Assembly: GCA_036927565.1 (NCBI GenBank) | Contig: JAYESD010000011.1 | Span: 156,656,592 to 156,720,591 of the forward strand | Direction: 5' to 3' | Origin: Tuctoria greenei | Lineage: Eukaryota > Streptophyta > Magnoliopsida > Poales > Poaceae | DNA length: 64,000 bases | Part shown: in pieces, positions 1-11,996 of the stretch | Layout of the letters: each line of letters starts with the position of its first letter | Position numbering within the stretch: the stretch's first letter is position 1 | The notes under the pieces: generated by a model | Databases searched by the model: none | What the model saw: only the letters and a program-made list of their open reading frames with translations | Told to the model about the DNA's origin: nothing | Program-made: the position numbers and the translations under genes

Positions 1-475
1 CCTTCTTTGAACACTCAGCTAGGCAGATAGGTTCAGAACTATAGATTCACTTGCCACTATTTCGATATAGTATAGTATAACAATTGTACATACTACATAA
101 AACGTAGTCTGTCTACAATAAATATTGATAAACTAACCTGTGGAATATTTAGCTGACCTCAACTTGTTTGGGACAAAGGCTTGGTTGTTGTTGTATGTGT
201 AACTTGATGAAAACAAAGTTACCATGGCCTGCAGAGGCAGCCTGCTCAGTGCCAAAAGTCGATGGCTGACCATCTTTTTCAGCTCCTGTTTGGTTTGACT
301 TGCTGTCCTGCAGCCTGCAAACATGTCATCAAAGCAGACAGGATTAGGTACTCCAGCAAGCTCTTGACAATAGTAGTACTGATCTGATCCATGCTGCCAT
401 GGCTCAGCTCATAGGCTGATTGGACTGCGCTTCTGCTTTATCATGCTGCACTCAACAGCTAAGAACTAAATAATA
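1..475. other. Intergenic DNA, no gene seen
   Basis: AT-rich sequence without a convincing exon on either strand. The short open frames lack codon bias and recognisable motifs. It lies downstream of the minus-strand TCP gene. Confidence 0.4.
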
Positions 476-555
476 CTCCCTCCATTTCAAAATAATTGTC
501 ACTAGTTAGTTCAAAAATGAACTAGCCGGTGACAATTATTTTGAAATGGAGGGAG
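476..555. repeat. 80-bp Stowaway-type MITE
   Basis: A near-perfect palindrome that begins CTCCCTCCATTTCAAAAT and ends with its complement. TA dinucleotides at 474-475 and 556-557 flank it as the target duplication. The CTCCCTCC terminus and TA duplication are typical of Stowaway (Tc1/mariner-derived) MITEs. It has no coding capacity, and the whole element would fold into one hairpin if transcribed. Confidence 0.88.
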
Positions 556-1546
556 TATCGTTCTATTAAAAATCATGAATTTCAGAAGCTTTGGAACTGA
601 AATGACCAGATGTTGTGTGATGGTACAGATTAATTCAGAACTTATATCAAATTTTCAGAAACTGCATAACTGAATATATGGCAACCTGTGACGTTTGGTA
701 CAGCACAGTGTTCAGTCACTTAAGCAAGTGGAATACCAGGAGCAGATAACCAGTGACTGAATTACCAGCTTCCATAATCAACAAGAAGGGAACAGATTCA
801 ACCACAGAACAAAACACGAGAAAATACAATTACATATCAGGATCTCAGCCACAGTATTCAACACATAACAAAGGGATCATGAGTTGCCTTCTCGCACAAC
901 ACACAATCGAGAAACCATAACAATGGCAGGGATAACTGATCCCTGGAACTCGAAGGAACCACTCAAGAACCGGATCCATCCATTGACTAAGTGCAGAATG
1001 GAAAGGATTACAATGGCTTCGGACAGGGCACTCCAGCAAGTTTTGCTCCCAAAATCTCACATCCAACAAAACGAATAGAACAACAGCAGGCAGAAAAAGG
1101 AAAAACTAAAGTTCGTCAGAGTAACAATGATGACCCCCCTCTGCAATCAGAGTAGATATTTGAACGATGATCTGCTTCCAATAATGCGGGAATCATCCCC
1201 AATCATTCCCCTAAGGACTTATGACAGCTTCAAGCAATAGATGGTGCTGGCAGGAATAACTTGCAATTATTTGATGTCTTCACATCCTGTAAAGTGTCAA
1301 TAATGATGGTTTCAGTAAGAAATCTGTTCAGGAGTCCACATGACAATAGTAAACCCAAACTTCAAGACAGATTATATCAAGCATATCACATGTTAAACGA
1401 GAACCATGCAAGGCTATCATCTAGATGAGCATATTAAACAGCAAAACTTCAAGGCAAAGATTGAACCCATAGGCATGTAAGGCTACAAATACAGCCTAAA
1501 AATGATACGAGCATGGAAATACAGGGTGAACATCGTGTTGTGAACA
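556..1546. other. Intergenic DNA, no gene seen
   Basis: I find no exon with convincing coding character. Short overlapping frames on both strands near 845-1078 look like chance. Confidence 0.35.
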
Positions 1547-2074
1547 TAGTTATTAAGGCGTCACTTAAGCGTCGCTTAAGCGACGCTTAAGCGGTAAGGC
1601 GGTTTTTGAGGTTAAGGCGTCCTTATCGCCTTAATCTTATACATAAGGCGTCCTAAGGCGTCCTAAGGCGCCTTAAGGCGTCCGTAAGGCGATAAGGCGA
1701 GGACGCCTTACTCCCTGCTTGTTGTTGTTGCCCCTCTACTCCCTCTGTTGCAGTGTGTCACATACTTTTTGCATGATCATGCAATGTCTGATGTGTTCGA
1801 CAACTGGTATTGAGATAAACTAAGAGATGGGAGTGGTTATTTAATACTATTTATTAGTTATGGTGGACTTTGTCTATTATGTTGGTTTATATTGAACTAC
1901 TTCTATTTGCTAATTGGTAGTTTCATCTTCATCTATTTGGAATTTGGGACTGCATTCCTATAATTTCCTATTTTTTTTATATTAATAAGGCGTTGCCTCG
2001 CCTTACGCCTTATCGCTTAAAAGGTAAAAAGAGGGGCGGTCGCCTTAGGTCGCCTTACCGCCTTAATAACTATC
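1547..2074. mobile_element. Non-autonomous Mutator-like element, AAGGCG-rich
   Basis: The ends are inverted (TAGTTATTAAGGCG on the left, CGCCTTAATAACTA on the right). The element is flanked by a 10-bp direct duplication GTTGTGAACA at 1537-1546 and 2075-2084. A 9-10 bp duplication points to the Mutator/MULE superfamily. The first ~160 bp and last ~90 bp are dense in AAGGCG/CGCCTT and CTTAAG palindromes, which makes them strongly self-complementary; the middle is AT-rich and non-coding. A hAT origin (8-bp duplication) is less likely. Confidence 0.75.
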
Positions 2075-2227
2075 GTTGTGAACATCTTTACTGCACCTAA
2101 GTCTGACCAACATAGAAAACTTGGAGCAGGCAAAAAAAATTATTTCTAATGGCATAAAGAGCTTATTCAGCTTAATTTAAGCTAATCCGATCTTATTGTG
2201 CACAGAGCCTGCAAGCTCTATAAACTA

Positions 2228-2438
2228 CTTTCTCCGTCCCAATTTACTTGTCATTCTAGCGCTGAGCACGAGAATTAAAGAGAGGTGGATAAAGTGCGGT
2301 GCATAGAAAACAAGGAGGGGAGATAGAGATAGATTATATTACTAAAAGAGGAAGGTGCATTGGGAGTGAGAATGACAAATAATTTGAAAAAAAAATCTGG
2401 AGAAGGCTAGAATGACAGGTAATATGTGACGGAGGGAG
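2228..2438. repeat. 211-bp Stowaway-like MITE, degenerate
   Basis: TA flanks lie at 2226-2227 and 2439-2440. The left end reads CTTTCTCCGTCCCAATTTAC and the right end GTGACGGAGGGAG, an imperfect inverted pair. The interior is purine-rich and not self-complementary, unlike the ~80-bp hairpin MITEs in this window. Confidence 0.7.
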
Positions 2439-3915
2439 TATGTTCTATAGGTGAAATGTTTTGACAACACAATTCGTAAGACCTATTTAAATATAGAAGC
2501 ATTGTAAGCCACCCACACTATTTTGCTTTTGTTCAAACAGGATCCAGGTTATAGCTGACAAAAAGAAACAAATATGTTTTTCCTAGGCTGACCACCAGAC
2601 CTTATTTTGGTGGCAAGATGACACTCGAGATAAACAACATTACATGTAGGGTAATTTAATTACTTAAAGTGCTTAGCTGGGCATTATAAATTCTCCACTT
2701 TGAGATCTTTATTGGAACAAGATGGGCTAGCTAGATCTAGTGACACCTAGGGGTTTAGCATACATACTTTGCACTCAATATAGCATCATTCAAGGAAAGC
2801 ATAAGATATAAAACCTCTGCCAGTATCAAGACAATTCAACTTTTTCATGAAAGCATAACAAATACCGGTGTCCATTCTTCGAGGAATATGTTGTTTTGTT
2901 CCATTAGAACCAATAGAACAAAAAATTACAACCTAGGCTCTAGGTGCCACCCTCTCACCTAGTGCCTAATTACCCCTAGCCCACTTCATTGCAATTGGGT
3001 GCCTATTTCTGTTTAGGACACACATTTGGACACAGATGTATGAACTATGCTTGATTCTTGGTCCAGCCATTTGAACATGATATTATTTTATTGAGCAAAT
3101 TGTTAAGCTACTATGTGTTGATCAGTTGCACCTAAAGCTTAAGTTGATGGGGAAGGGTAGGCAATTCACTTATACACTCCAACACCCCCCGCCCTCGTGT
3201 GAGGCTCCCTTAGACCTCAAACATGGAAATAGGAGTAGGCTTGCGCCCATCAGGATTCGAACGAGACCTCTAGTTTTGATATCATGTTAATCTACTATGC
3301 GTTGACCGGTTGCACCCAGAAGCTTAAACTGATGAGGGTAGGCAATTCACTTATACACTGTAATGCAAATACCTCATAGTGAGAAGGCAAAGACAGCAAT
3401 ATGTTAGAACATCCTAAAGTGTAAGGATAGTTCCCCTACAATGTTTTTTTCTGGAGTTACATATTGTAATTTAATTCTCTCATCACAGGAAAGAGATTCA
3501 GGTCCTTCCAACACTATCACTGATGCTGGTAGAGTCAAACAAAACATAAATTGTGCATGCCTCATGGTTCATCCTACAATCGGATTCAGAAACAACTCTG
3601 AGCTTCAAATAGTTGATGAAGCGCCTACAATCATAGACCAAAGCAATCCAATAGAAAAACTTAACAGTTGTGTACCCAATGGCTGTATTGTTTATCTACT
3701 AGTTCAATTCACGTATTTTGACTCTGTAGAATACTCTAAGATGGCCAAACTGTTTGTTTCAACTCGAAACGAATCTACTCTAGCTCTGTTCTCAATTGAT
3801 GTTCACTGTATTTAACTATGGAACAAAATGTGTGATCTGTATTTACATGGTAGAGGAGTACGGAAAAAATGTAAATCTCAAAAACTAACATATCTCAATA
3901 GAGAAAAATATAATA
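2439..3915. other. Intergenic DNA with repeat remnants
   Basis: Apart from the direct repeat pair, I see no gene. An open frame of 124 codons at 3441-3815 (+) has no recognisable domain and no supporting splice or start context, so I do not call it. Confidence 0.35.
3108..3359 (+). repeat. Direct repeat pair of about 70 bp
   Basis: Copies at 3108-3178 and 3292-3359 share CTACTATG(T/C)GTTGA, GTTGCACC, AAGCTTAA and GGTAGGCAATTCACTTATAC, with a few mismatches. The spacer carries a C-rich run and GGATTCGAACG, which resembles a tRNA T-arm. It may be a remnant of a retroelement or SINE-like sequence; I could not identify the family. Confidence 0.55.
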
Positions 3916-3994
3916 CTCCCTCTGTCCCAAAAGTTTGTCGCTTTGTAGTTCAAAAAAGAACTATAAAACGACAAACTTTTGGGGACAGAGGGAG
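3916..3994. repeat. 79-bp Stowaway-type MITE
   Basis: A palindrome bounded by CTCCCTCTGTCCC and its complement, with TA duplications at 3914-3915 and 3995-3996. Its arms (AAAAGTTTGTCG...) match those of the MITE at 10332-10411, so the two belong to one subfamily. Confidence 0.88.
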
Positions 3995-3996
3995 TA

Positions 3997-5580
3997 TATC
4001 TTATTGTTAGAAAATAATATAGCTGTTTGAAATCACTTTTTTTCAGAAAGTAGAAGACAGCATCCATATTTGAACTACATTTAATATTTATTTGTCTGAA
4101 TTCCTAATTCATTTTCCAGTCAAAAGAGATGGAGACAAACTTTAAATCCTTCAACATACGAAAATGCTATTGGACTGGACAAAATTTACATTAGTATATG
4201 TACATGCCTGGCATAGGGTAACAATGCACACAAGTGAGAGCTCTTGAGTGTTATGGAGTTGTTGAGGGCTTATGGCTTTGGGATTTGACCACAGATATTA
4301 CGCAAGCATACGTTGTGTCAGAGATTTTGGGGTTGAGCCATATAATAATGCAATTAAATGACAAATTTAAATAAAACTGGGCATCTTAACAAATTAAGAT
4401 GTCAATTATGTCTGTTCTAAGAAATAAACCCAAGAACAACATCAGAGTTATCAGTCAAAACCATTAACATTTCCGGAATAAAAAAAATATTTTTTTCAAA
4501 ACTCATCTACATTCTCAGACCTCGTGATAAATCATTTAGATATAGTGCTTGCTGAAGATGAAGAGAAATATAGGTAAGGAACTGGTCAAATATGCCATAA
4601 CCTCTGAACCTTGCAAAAGTCCATTTGGAAATGTCTTTAGGGCTCTAGGCTATATGATGATAAAAGATGAGTGTTTCTATTCTTTCAAAGGTAACTCAGT
4701 GTTACTGTTTCGAAAAAGATAATTCAGTGTTATATTGCTCAACTCTCAATATGAAAGTTAAGAAACGGCTAGTTTCAACAAATGAGCAGCTTACATTGTA
4801 GAAATGCACGGCTTTGTTTGTTCTGAGAAGTAGAGCCAAAATACCACGCAAAGTAGGATAACATTACAAATGCATAGGTTTTCAGCTTTGGCATGAAAAT
4901 GAATATTTTGGCTAAGTTTAGTTGCACATTTAGCTCCTATTGAAAGTTGTAGTATGTACTAAAGAAGAAAACATGGGAGGGAAATGCTCTGCTAAGCCAC
5001 TAACTGTATTTAAAATTATCAAATATCCATAAGAACATGTGTTTAGGCTATACGACAATTTTTAGCTTTCGTATTATCATTGATGCTGTGTTTCCTATTC
5101 GTGCATTTGATCATTAGTAGAAGTAGAACGGACCCCTTTCATGCAATAGCAATACCACCACAACGTAGCCTTGGCTTACTACAATTTAAGACATTAAAAA
5201 TCCAATGCCGGGCAAGCAGAAACCATGTGATTGGCCTGTCTCCTATGAAACAGTTGTTGGGTGGAACAAAACACCAACCAGATGCCCTTCCAGTGAGTAG
5301 TGAATTGACACCTGTTATAATTTGTAAAGTGGGAGCATAATCTGCCCCTAAAGCCTTGACACTCGTCAAATGCCAAGAACAGCCCGAGGGTTTCATGGGA
5401 TTTAGGGACACAAGGCCACCTCGAGAGCCACCAAAAGGGAGAGATAATCATATCAAATTGGCAAACGGCAAACATCTAGCCTTAAATTAAGGCACCAAAA
5501 CAGAAGCAGCCAAAAAGCAAAGAAGGTCAAGAGTTCATCGCCTTACCATCCAGAAGAGCGCTGCATTGCGCAGCCGCTGA
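3997..5580. other. Intergenic DNA; 3' flank of the TCP gene
   Basis: No coding gene is supported. The last few hundred bases probably include the 3' UTR of the minus-strand TCP gene. A GTAAGG motif on the minus strand near 5540-5547, just past the stop, could be a donor for a 3'-UTR intron, but I cannot place its acceptor. Confidence 0.35.
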
Positions 5581-6894
5581 TCAGTTCTTTCCCTTCTCCT
5601 TCATATCTGCGTGATGGAACCCGTTCCAGAGCTGGAACGCAGCAGCGAACTGGGTGTCCGCCGTGGTGGGCGCGGTAGCTGCCGGGCTGAACAGAAAGGG
5701 TATGTTCGGAGCGTCCAGTGGAGCAGTAGACAGCCACTGGAGCTGCTGCTGCTGCTGGTGGTGGTGGCCGGAGATGTGCGGCTGCGAATTGGACTGAAGG
5801 GTCCCCCTGCTATTGACACCCACAAGGCCCGAGGACATGGAGAAGTTGAGGTTGTAGTCTCCGGCAGGACCCGACGCCGGCGCCGCGTGGACGGGAACGA
5901 AGTGGTCCTGCAAGAAGGAGAACTGCGTCATCTCCGCGTGCGGCTCGCCGCCGCCGCCGGACGCGACGGTGACGGCACCAGGTGACAAGCCGAAGTGCTG
6001 CACCGGCGTGACGCCGACGTTGCCGAGGTGGGGAGCAGGGGAGGCGAAGGTAGTCGGCGCCATCGCGTGCCCGGCTTTCCAGGGCTGCGCGAACCCGATG
6101 TAGTCGGCGGTCGCGGACACGGCCATCGGCGTCCAGGAGATGGACGGCTGCTGCTTGTGCTCGGCGACGGCGGGTGCCGCCGCGGCCGACAACCCCGTGA
6201 GCAGCTCGGTGAAGGAAGAGGTGGCGGCGGCCGGCGCGCGGCGGCCCGTGGCGTCGTCGTCGTCGCCGCCGGGATCCTTGTCCTTGTCCCTGGTGGCGGC
6301 GGCGGCGGCGCTGCGCTCCCGCGCGCGTTCCCTCGCCTTGACGCGGCTCTCGGAGCGGGCGAGCGAGAGGACGGAACCCTTGCTGGTCTCCGACGTGCTG
6401 CTGAACCCCGATCCCGTGATCTGCTGTTGTCCCTGGTCAGCGGCGGCGGCGGCGGGCGGTGGCGTCTCCTTGTTGTTGGCCCCGGCGGCGGCAGAGGAAG
6501 AGGCCGGGTGGGAGGGGAAGCCAGCGGCGGCGTCGAGCGAGGGGAGCTTGTCGATGGCGTCGGCGGCCGCCTTGATGAGCCACTCGATGGCCTTGCTGGG
6601 CTGGTCGTACCCCAGCCGGTCCTGCAGGTCGTAGAACTGGATGGCCGTGGCGACCGAGAGGCGGACGCGGCGGTCCCGGATTCCCTTGGCCGTGTACACC
6701 TTGCTGTGCCGGTCCTTGCCCCCCGACGCCCGCGACACGCGGTAGATCCGCGACGCCGGGTGCACCTGCTGCGCGGCCCACGGCGCCAGCGCCGCCGCCG
6801 CGGGCATCCGCCGCTTGGCCTCCGCCGGCTCCCCGTCCATGTCCTTCACCCGCCCACGCTTCCGCCCCTGACCGCCGCCGCCGCAAGACTCCAT
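5581..6894 (-). CDS. TCP21: TCP transcription factor, CIN class, miR319-regulated
   Basis: A nuclear DNA-binding protein of 437 residues from one exon. Residues ~58-116 form the TCP domain: the basic stretch KDRHSKVYTAKGIRDRRVRL, then helix-loop-helix containing FYDLQDRLGYDQPSKAIEWL. Residues ~183-196 are an arginine-rich segment (SRVKARERARER) like the R domain of CYC/TB1 and TCP2-like factors. The rest is low-complexity Ala/Ser/Gln sequence with a His/Gln run near the C-terminus. CIN-class factors restrain cell proliferation and shape leaves; that is family knowledge. The mRNA carries a miR319 site in codons ~363-369, as in miR319-targeted CIN genes. The first ATG is followed at once by conserved-looking sequence, and the upstream DNA is GC-rich leader. 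The symbol rests on recalled rice gene order, so PCF-type paralogues remain possible. Confidence 0.93.
   Translation of the reverse strand: MESCGGGGQGRKRGRVKDMDGEPAEAKRRMPAAAALAPWAAQQVHPASRIYRVSRASGGKDRHSKVYTAKGIRDRRVRLSVATAIQFYDLQDRLGYDQPSKAIEWLIKAAADAIDKLPSLDAAAGFPSHPASSSAAAGANNKETPPPAAAAADQGQQQITGSGFSSTSETSKGSVLSLARSESRVKARERARERSAAAAATRDKDKDPGGDDDDATGRRAPAAATSSFTELLTGLSAAAAPAVAEHKQQPSISWTPMAVSATADYIGFAQPWKAGHAMAPTTFASPAPHLGNVGVTPVQHFGLSPGAVTVASGGGGEPHAEMTQFSFLQDHFVPVHAAPASGPAGDYNLNFSMSSGLVGVNSRGTLQSNSQPHISGHHHQQQQQLQWLSTAPLDAPNIPFLFSPAATAPTTADTQFAAAFQLWNGFHHADMKEKGKN
5789..5808 (-). promoter_or_regulatory. miR319 target site in the TCP mRNA
   Basis: The plus strand reads TTGGACTGAAGGGTCCCCCT, nearly the miR319 sequence itself, so the minus-strand mRNA has the complementary AGGGGGACCCTTCAGTCCAA. 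The site is inside the coding region, as in other miR319-regulated TCP genes, and encodes the motif around RGTLQSN. Cleavage would be expected about 10 nt from the miRNA 5' end. Confidence 0.93.
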
Positions 6895-7720
6895 CTTGAC
6901 GCCGCGTCCGCCGCCCCCGCACCGCCGCCTAATACCACTCCCCGGCCGCCGCCGCGCCCCGCATTGCCCCAGACGCCGCCGGCGACGCTGCTAGCAACTA
7001 ATTCCGCGCCGCGAAAGCGAGGCCACGGCGGACTGGAGCCGCCGCGCTGGCTGGCCTAATGAGCAGCCGGAGCGAGTGGCCGCCGAGGCGATCGGCGCGG
7101 CGGGTTCAGCTAGCGCTCCGACGCCAGATCTGGCGCGGCCGTGATTCGGAGGACGAGGCTGTGATGATGGTGAGTGGCGCGCGGCGGGCGAGTGTGATGG
7201 GCTGGGTTAGTAGGTTGGTTTCAGTGAGCTCGCTCGCTTGCTGGCTCGGGAAGCGAGGTTTTGGGGACGCGGGAGGACTGGCGGACGCGGCCGAGCTGCT
7301 GCGACTGATGTGCTGAGCTACTGCCGCTGTGCTGCTGCTGCGATTGAGATTTTATGAGGGAGGGAGAGAGGTGCGCGGAACGAGGCGCCGTAGCTAAGCT
7401 AGCTAGTGTAGCGGCCGCCTCACCTCTTCTCGCGCAGGGCAGTGGCCTATACTAGCACGCGTAGGTCGGTCGCGTGCGCCGCACTGTCCTCTAGCGGTCG
7501 CCTCGCCGAGCCACTCACTCACCTCACTGTTGTCATCGCGGTGGACGTCGACGTGATGTCGGTATCGGATTCACCCGGCCGGCCGGGCAGTGCAGCCATG
7601 ATGGCTCGATCAATCCATCAATCAATCAGTTCGTCAGTCATGTCAAGCGGCGGGCGGGCACCTTGTGCGCCGCCGGTCATAATCATGCGGTAAATGCTAG
7701 CACTCCGCATCAACAACCCT
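6895..7720 (-). promoter_or_regulatory. 5' leader and promoter region of the TCP gene
   Basis: A very GC-rich stretch up to ~7100, then mixed sequence. A weak TATA-like CATAAAA (minus strand) lies near 7350-7355, about 455 bp before the ATG, next to a GA-rich tract. A transcription start there would give a long GC-rich leader. No other gene is seen here. Confidence 0.35.
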
Positions 7721-10331
7721 GTTTTTTTTTACTGCCGGGTTGGTGGTAGGGTTCTTCCATCCGGTCGGAGCGCCGAGACAGCATTTACGAACGCCTTTCG
7801 CGGTTTGGTAACGGAATGCAGTGCGAGATGATGGAGATGGGATCGCAGCATCGTCTTCTTGCCTGTTCCTTCAATGCACAGTGCGCCACTTGGGTTGGGA
7901 TCATCGCAGTTCGCAACTCCCCAGGTCTTTGAAAACGGGAACGGACGCATCCACGAGAAACCAGAAAACTGACCGAAAGAAATTATGCATGCGGAGCTAG
8001 GCATCCTCAACTGTAATTTCAGAAGGCTGTGAGTTACTGCTAGCTAGTTTATTCAGAAGCATTTTCAGAAGAGTGACGCACTGATGCTAAAGCATCGTTT
8101 GAACAAAAGATCGATAGCACAAAACAACTGAAGCATTTCCAGGGGCGTCGTCTGCATTATTACAGCATTTGATATGGCCTACTCCCCTGAATCGCTCGTG
8201 CCGCCCCAAGAAGGAAAAGAAGGCGCAATGCATCCATGCTTGCGTGACGCATCATTTGACACCTAGCTACCTCCTTTTCGTACCTCCTTTTTCTTTCAGA
8301 TTAATCAGTAAAAAGCAGGAAGCTTTTCTTCCCTAAAACAAGTTGCGACCTTTGCCTACGTGTACTGAGGTAACAGTATAAACTGTTAATGGTACAGTTT
8401 TTTTGAAAGCCTTTAATGGTACAGTTATGTACGAAATATAAATGATCGATCAAGAATTGACAATGCAATCTCTCACTTTCCTCTTAATGAAAGATGCACC
8501 CAAAAAAAGGACAAACTTTTTCCAGCTAGCTTAGGTTTTCGGATAAGCTATTGGGTGGCATAGTAGTAGCTCAATATAATACTCACTCCATACCAAACTA
8601 TATTATTTGTCACTTTCCAGTTTAAAAATTAAATTTGGGATAGAGAGAGTACCTTAATTAAGCAATGAAGGGTGGTTCTTCCTATCAAATAATGTACAGT
8701 ATGGTAAAACCTCCGGATATTGACCAAGTAAGGAGTAGTACCACACCAGACATGTGTACTAAACCCTTGCAATTATGCATTTACTGTGTGTAACGGAAAG
8801 GTGATGAGCCTGCGATGATACAGTGACGTTACTGCACATGCATAGATGCATTTGCCTCTGACGAGACGCGAAGTACAGCTCAGTAAGCAGCAGCACCGAT
8901 CGACCGCCTTTTTCTCCCGAAGACTGCTGGTCATCTCGGTTCAATATCGAGCTTCAGTGACTGAGTGAGATCATGTCGTCGTGTTCTTCTTGCGTTGAGT
9001 TGAGCGTGCTCTCTCATCCACTAATATTTTCTCTTTTGATTTTTTTTTGAAAGATCGAGGATGACGCTAATTTGTTTTTGGTGTGTCCTTTTGTGGTTGT
9101 CACTGCACATGGCGTGCCTTTTTTCCCCTCTGCTGAGTCTCTGTCGGTATCCAAGTCATTGCTTCCAATAACAAGCTCTAGATCCGCCACAATTATTGTC
9201 TTAACAACGTCGGTGAGCTTGTAAGAGGAAATTATCCTTGTGGATAGCTAATTTCTACTATAGCTTATTGCCATCCCTGTGCAGTGGTTCACACTGTTCA
9301 TTTCATGGGCAGTGGTAATACCTACGGTAGTAGATTATCAACAATATATCTTGACTGCACATGGGGGAACGCAAAAGCAAGTAAGCTAGCAACAGCTTAG
9401 CATTGTGATAATAATGTTCTTGATGGCTACTCATGCTACCTTTGCGACGAGTCACTTTCTCGTGTATAACATTCCATGTCATCACCATGTATGTCAATGA
9501 TTTGGTAGATTTTTTTGGATAACGATTTTGGACGATTTGATTAATTAATGGTTGCTAATGATAAATGTCGTTGGGCCACCAGATGCTCAGATACCATCAC
9601 ATCCTCTATGGAAGGAATTAAGACGGGCGAAGGCGTTCTGAATGGGACATGACACACATCACATCTTATATGCAAGCGATCGAAGTCCTTGTTGTGAATA
9701 TTTTAAATGGAATGGTTTTTTATTTCACACACTAATTATAGAATCTCTACTGGATGTGTACCGTGTGCATGAAACACAAATTAACATTATTTGGAAGTCA
9801 ACTGCTTTGATTAAGCAAAATGGTGGAACAGATGAGGTCAACTTCTAATAATACATATATGTGCAAAGCTATTAGCTCCATCAAATTTGTTGTAGTGTGC
9901 TGCTTCATGTATATGGGACCATCTCGAAATATAGTTCATAGAAAATTATGGTAGTGCGCTTGAAATAGCATATAGGTTTGGGGCAAGAAAGATAGCTGTG
10001 TTTTGGAAGTGTTAATAAGGACTATTATGCTGGAACAAGTATCTGGTTTCTGGGGACCATGCTGATATTAAGTAGTATCTGCCCTAATGGCATTTGAGAT
10101 ATGGCTAGAGAGCTGATTGTTTAATCTAATGATAATTTGGTACATGAGTGGGATCAGAATAATCTAGTACAGGTGTTTTTTTTTTCTTTTCCTTTTTGCA
10201 ACAGTTTTGTTTCATATAGTACAGATCTCATATATAATCTATTTCATGGGATATCGATCGAATCTAAGAACATATAGTCCCACACTAGCTTTCTTTTTCC
10301 GAAATGAGGACATATCCCCTCACACGCACTA
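7721..10331. other. Intergenic DNA, no gene seen
   Basis: AT-rich, with one small degenerate MITE listed separately. I find no exon with codon bias or motif. Confidence 0.35.
8582..8649. repeat. Degenerate Stowaway-like MITE
   Basis: TA-flanked, with CTCACTCCATACCAAA at the left and TTTGGGATAGAGAGAG at the right, an imperfect inverted pair. It is shorter and more decayed than the ~80-bp MITEs. Confidence 0.55.
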
Positions 10332-10411
10332 CTTCCACCGTTCCGAAAAGTTTGTCGCTTTGTAGTTCATTTTTAAACTACAAAGCGACAAACTTTCCGG
10401 GACGGAGGGAG
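10332..10411. repeat. 80-bp Stowaway-type MITE
   Basis: A palindrome from CTTCCACCGTTCCGAAAAG to its complement ending GGACGGAGGGAG, with TA at 10330-10331 and 10412-10413. The arms include AAAGTTTGTCGCTTTGTAGT and match the MITE at 3916-3994. Confidence 0.85.
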
Positions 10412-11996
10412 TACAAGCTAAGCCTCCAACATCTGCAATCAAGGTCACTTAATAGAGAGCTACTTGCGTGCAAACTTCTGTGACTGATATCGAAGAATAC
10501 TCACTCGTATAGCCTACAAAGAATACCAGCATCGTACTACACCAGAACCGTTATATATGCCATGTCAGACTGCACATGCATGTTCTTCTCCATTATCTGC
10601 GCCAAACGAACAAAGATGCCGTTCATGAGCTGCTGTTATGAGAATTCTCTCCTGTGTGGAGCCACAGAGGAGTGATGAGCCTAACTGCTTGAATGGATCT
10701 GTCGACTCCTTCCATCATGGACACACCCTCCTCCTACTCTATGCAGTCTGCACACACAACAACTTAACAGGGTGGCTGCCGGGGCCAGCAGAGAGTTATG
10801 GAGCTAGAGCACCAACTACTGTGCCCTACGGCCATGGTGTGGCTGCGTGGCTCCGACACCATTTCTTGCCCTGTCTCGAGTGGCGCATGCCCTGCACAGC
10901 GAGTGAGGTGAGACGACAGCCTGACCCCATTTGACATCACTGGAAGAAAAAACAGGTCACATGCCACTATTACCATGAAATCACTTGCATGTGTAACAGA
11001 GGGTAAAAGGAGTCAAAAGGGGGTTTTTATTTACTAGTACTGTCTACTGTGTGACGCGGTTGAAGTTGTCGGCTACAGTTTTCAATTCTGTTGTCTAGCA
11101 TCCTCTTCCTCTAGTTTCAGTTGCGAAGTAGTAGTAGTGGTGGTAACAACTTTGTCATGCAGTTAAAACCTACATCGCCATAGAAAACAAACCTTCAGGT
11201 TTACAGAGCACCTTATACCGGTCTTAGATATTACTAATTGGAAATTGTCAGAGCCATCGCAAAACCACTGTTCAGAGAGTTAATGTGTGCATGAACTGTA
11301 GGATCAGTACCACTTTTCTTGTAAAGAGGGCCATGACACAAATCTCAAGCTAGCAGCACTTTATCAGCTGCATGCAGAAGATAAGGAGTGTAAAAGATGT
11401 ATTCATAGGTAATCATCTAAATTTCCTACCGACATAGCTGGGGCGACAATCAAGACCAATACTTGCTTCGACTATACTACTACTCCTAGAAGGGTGCACT
11501 GTCCATTTGTGATACTATGCAAATAAAGGGTTGAAAGGTCTAGAGATGACACCCCCTAGCTAACAAGTTTGAGGATCGATCATGCATTTCGGTCGACCAA
11601 GAAACATGCCATGGAGTAATATGTGCTAATGTGATCGGTCTATTCACTTAAATAAAGAGAGAAAAATAATGGGAAATGACTTGTTACCTGTTCAGAAAAA
11701 GCTGTAAATATAGTTGCAGACCCAAAATTAACAAGTGGGCGTCCGTCCGTACACCAGAGCCACGATAAAGATCGGCAACCTTGCACGAAAAGAACAATAT
11801 CCAAAAGCTGGAGATGCGTATTCTCGTACCAGTAGCTAGTCCCCAGTTACCCATACATAACCAATGGTGGCATGCAGCGTTGCTGCGTTGGAGACCATTA
11901 AACTAATAACCCTAGCAAGCTAGTTAATGACTAGGCAGCCCTAATTAACCCTAGAGCTAGAGCTATAGCTAGCATTTGTTAATTAATTAGATTATA
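10412..11996. other. Intergenic DNA, no gene seen
   Basis: A 98-codon open frame at 10638-10934 has an overlapping antisense frame and no recognisable domain; I regard it as chance. No RNA gene is recognised. Confidence 0.35.

Noticed and set aside
3241..3275. Possible tRNA gene around GGATTCGAACG
   Set aside because: Only the T-arm-like stretch is present; no acceptor, D-arm or anticodon arm can be folded around it.
3441..3815. 124-codon open frame on the plus strand
   Set aside because: No domain, no codon bias, no start context or splice partners; it lies in AT-rich intergenic DNA where chance frames of this length occur.
5995..7059. 354-codon plus-strand frame opposite the TCP gene
   Set aside because: An Arg/Gly/Val-rich shadow frame produced by GC-rich codons of the minus-strand TCP gene.
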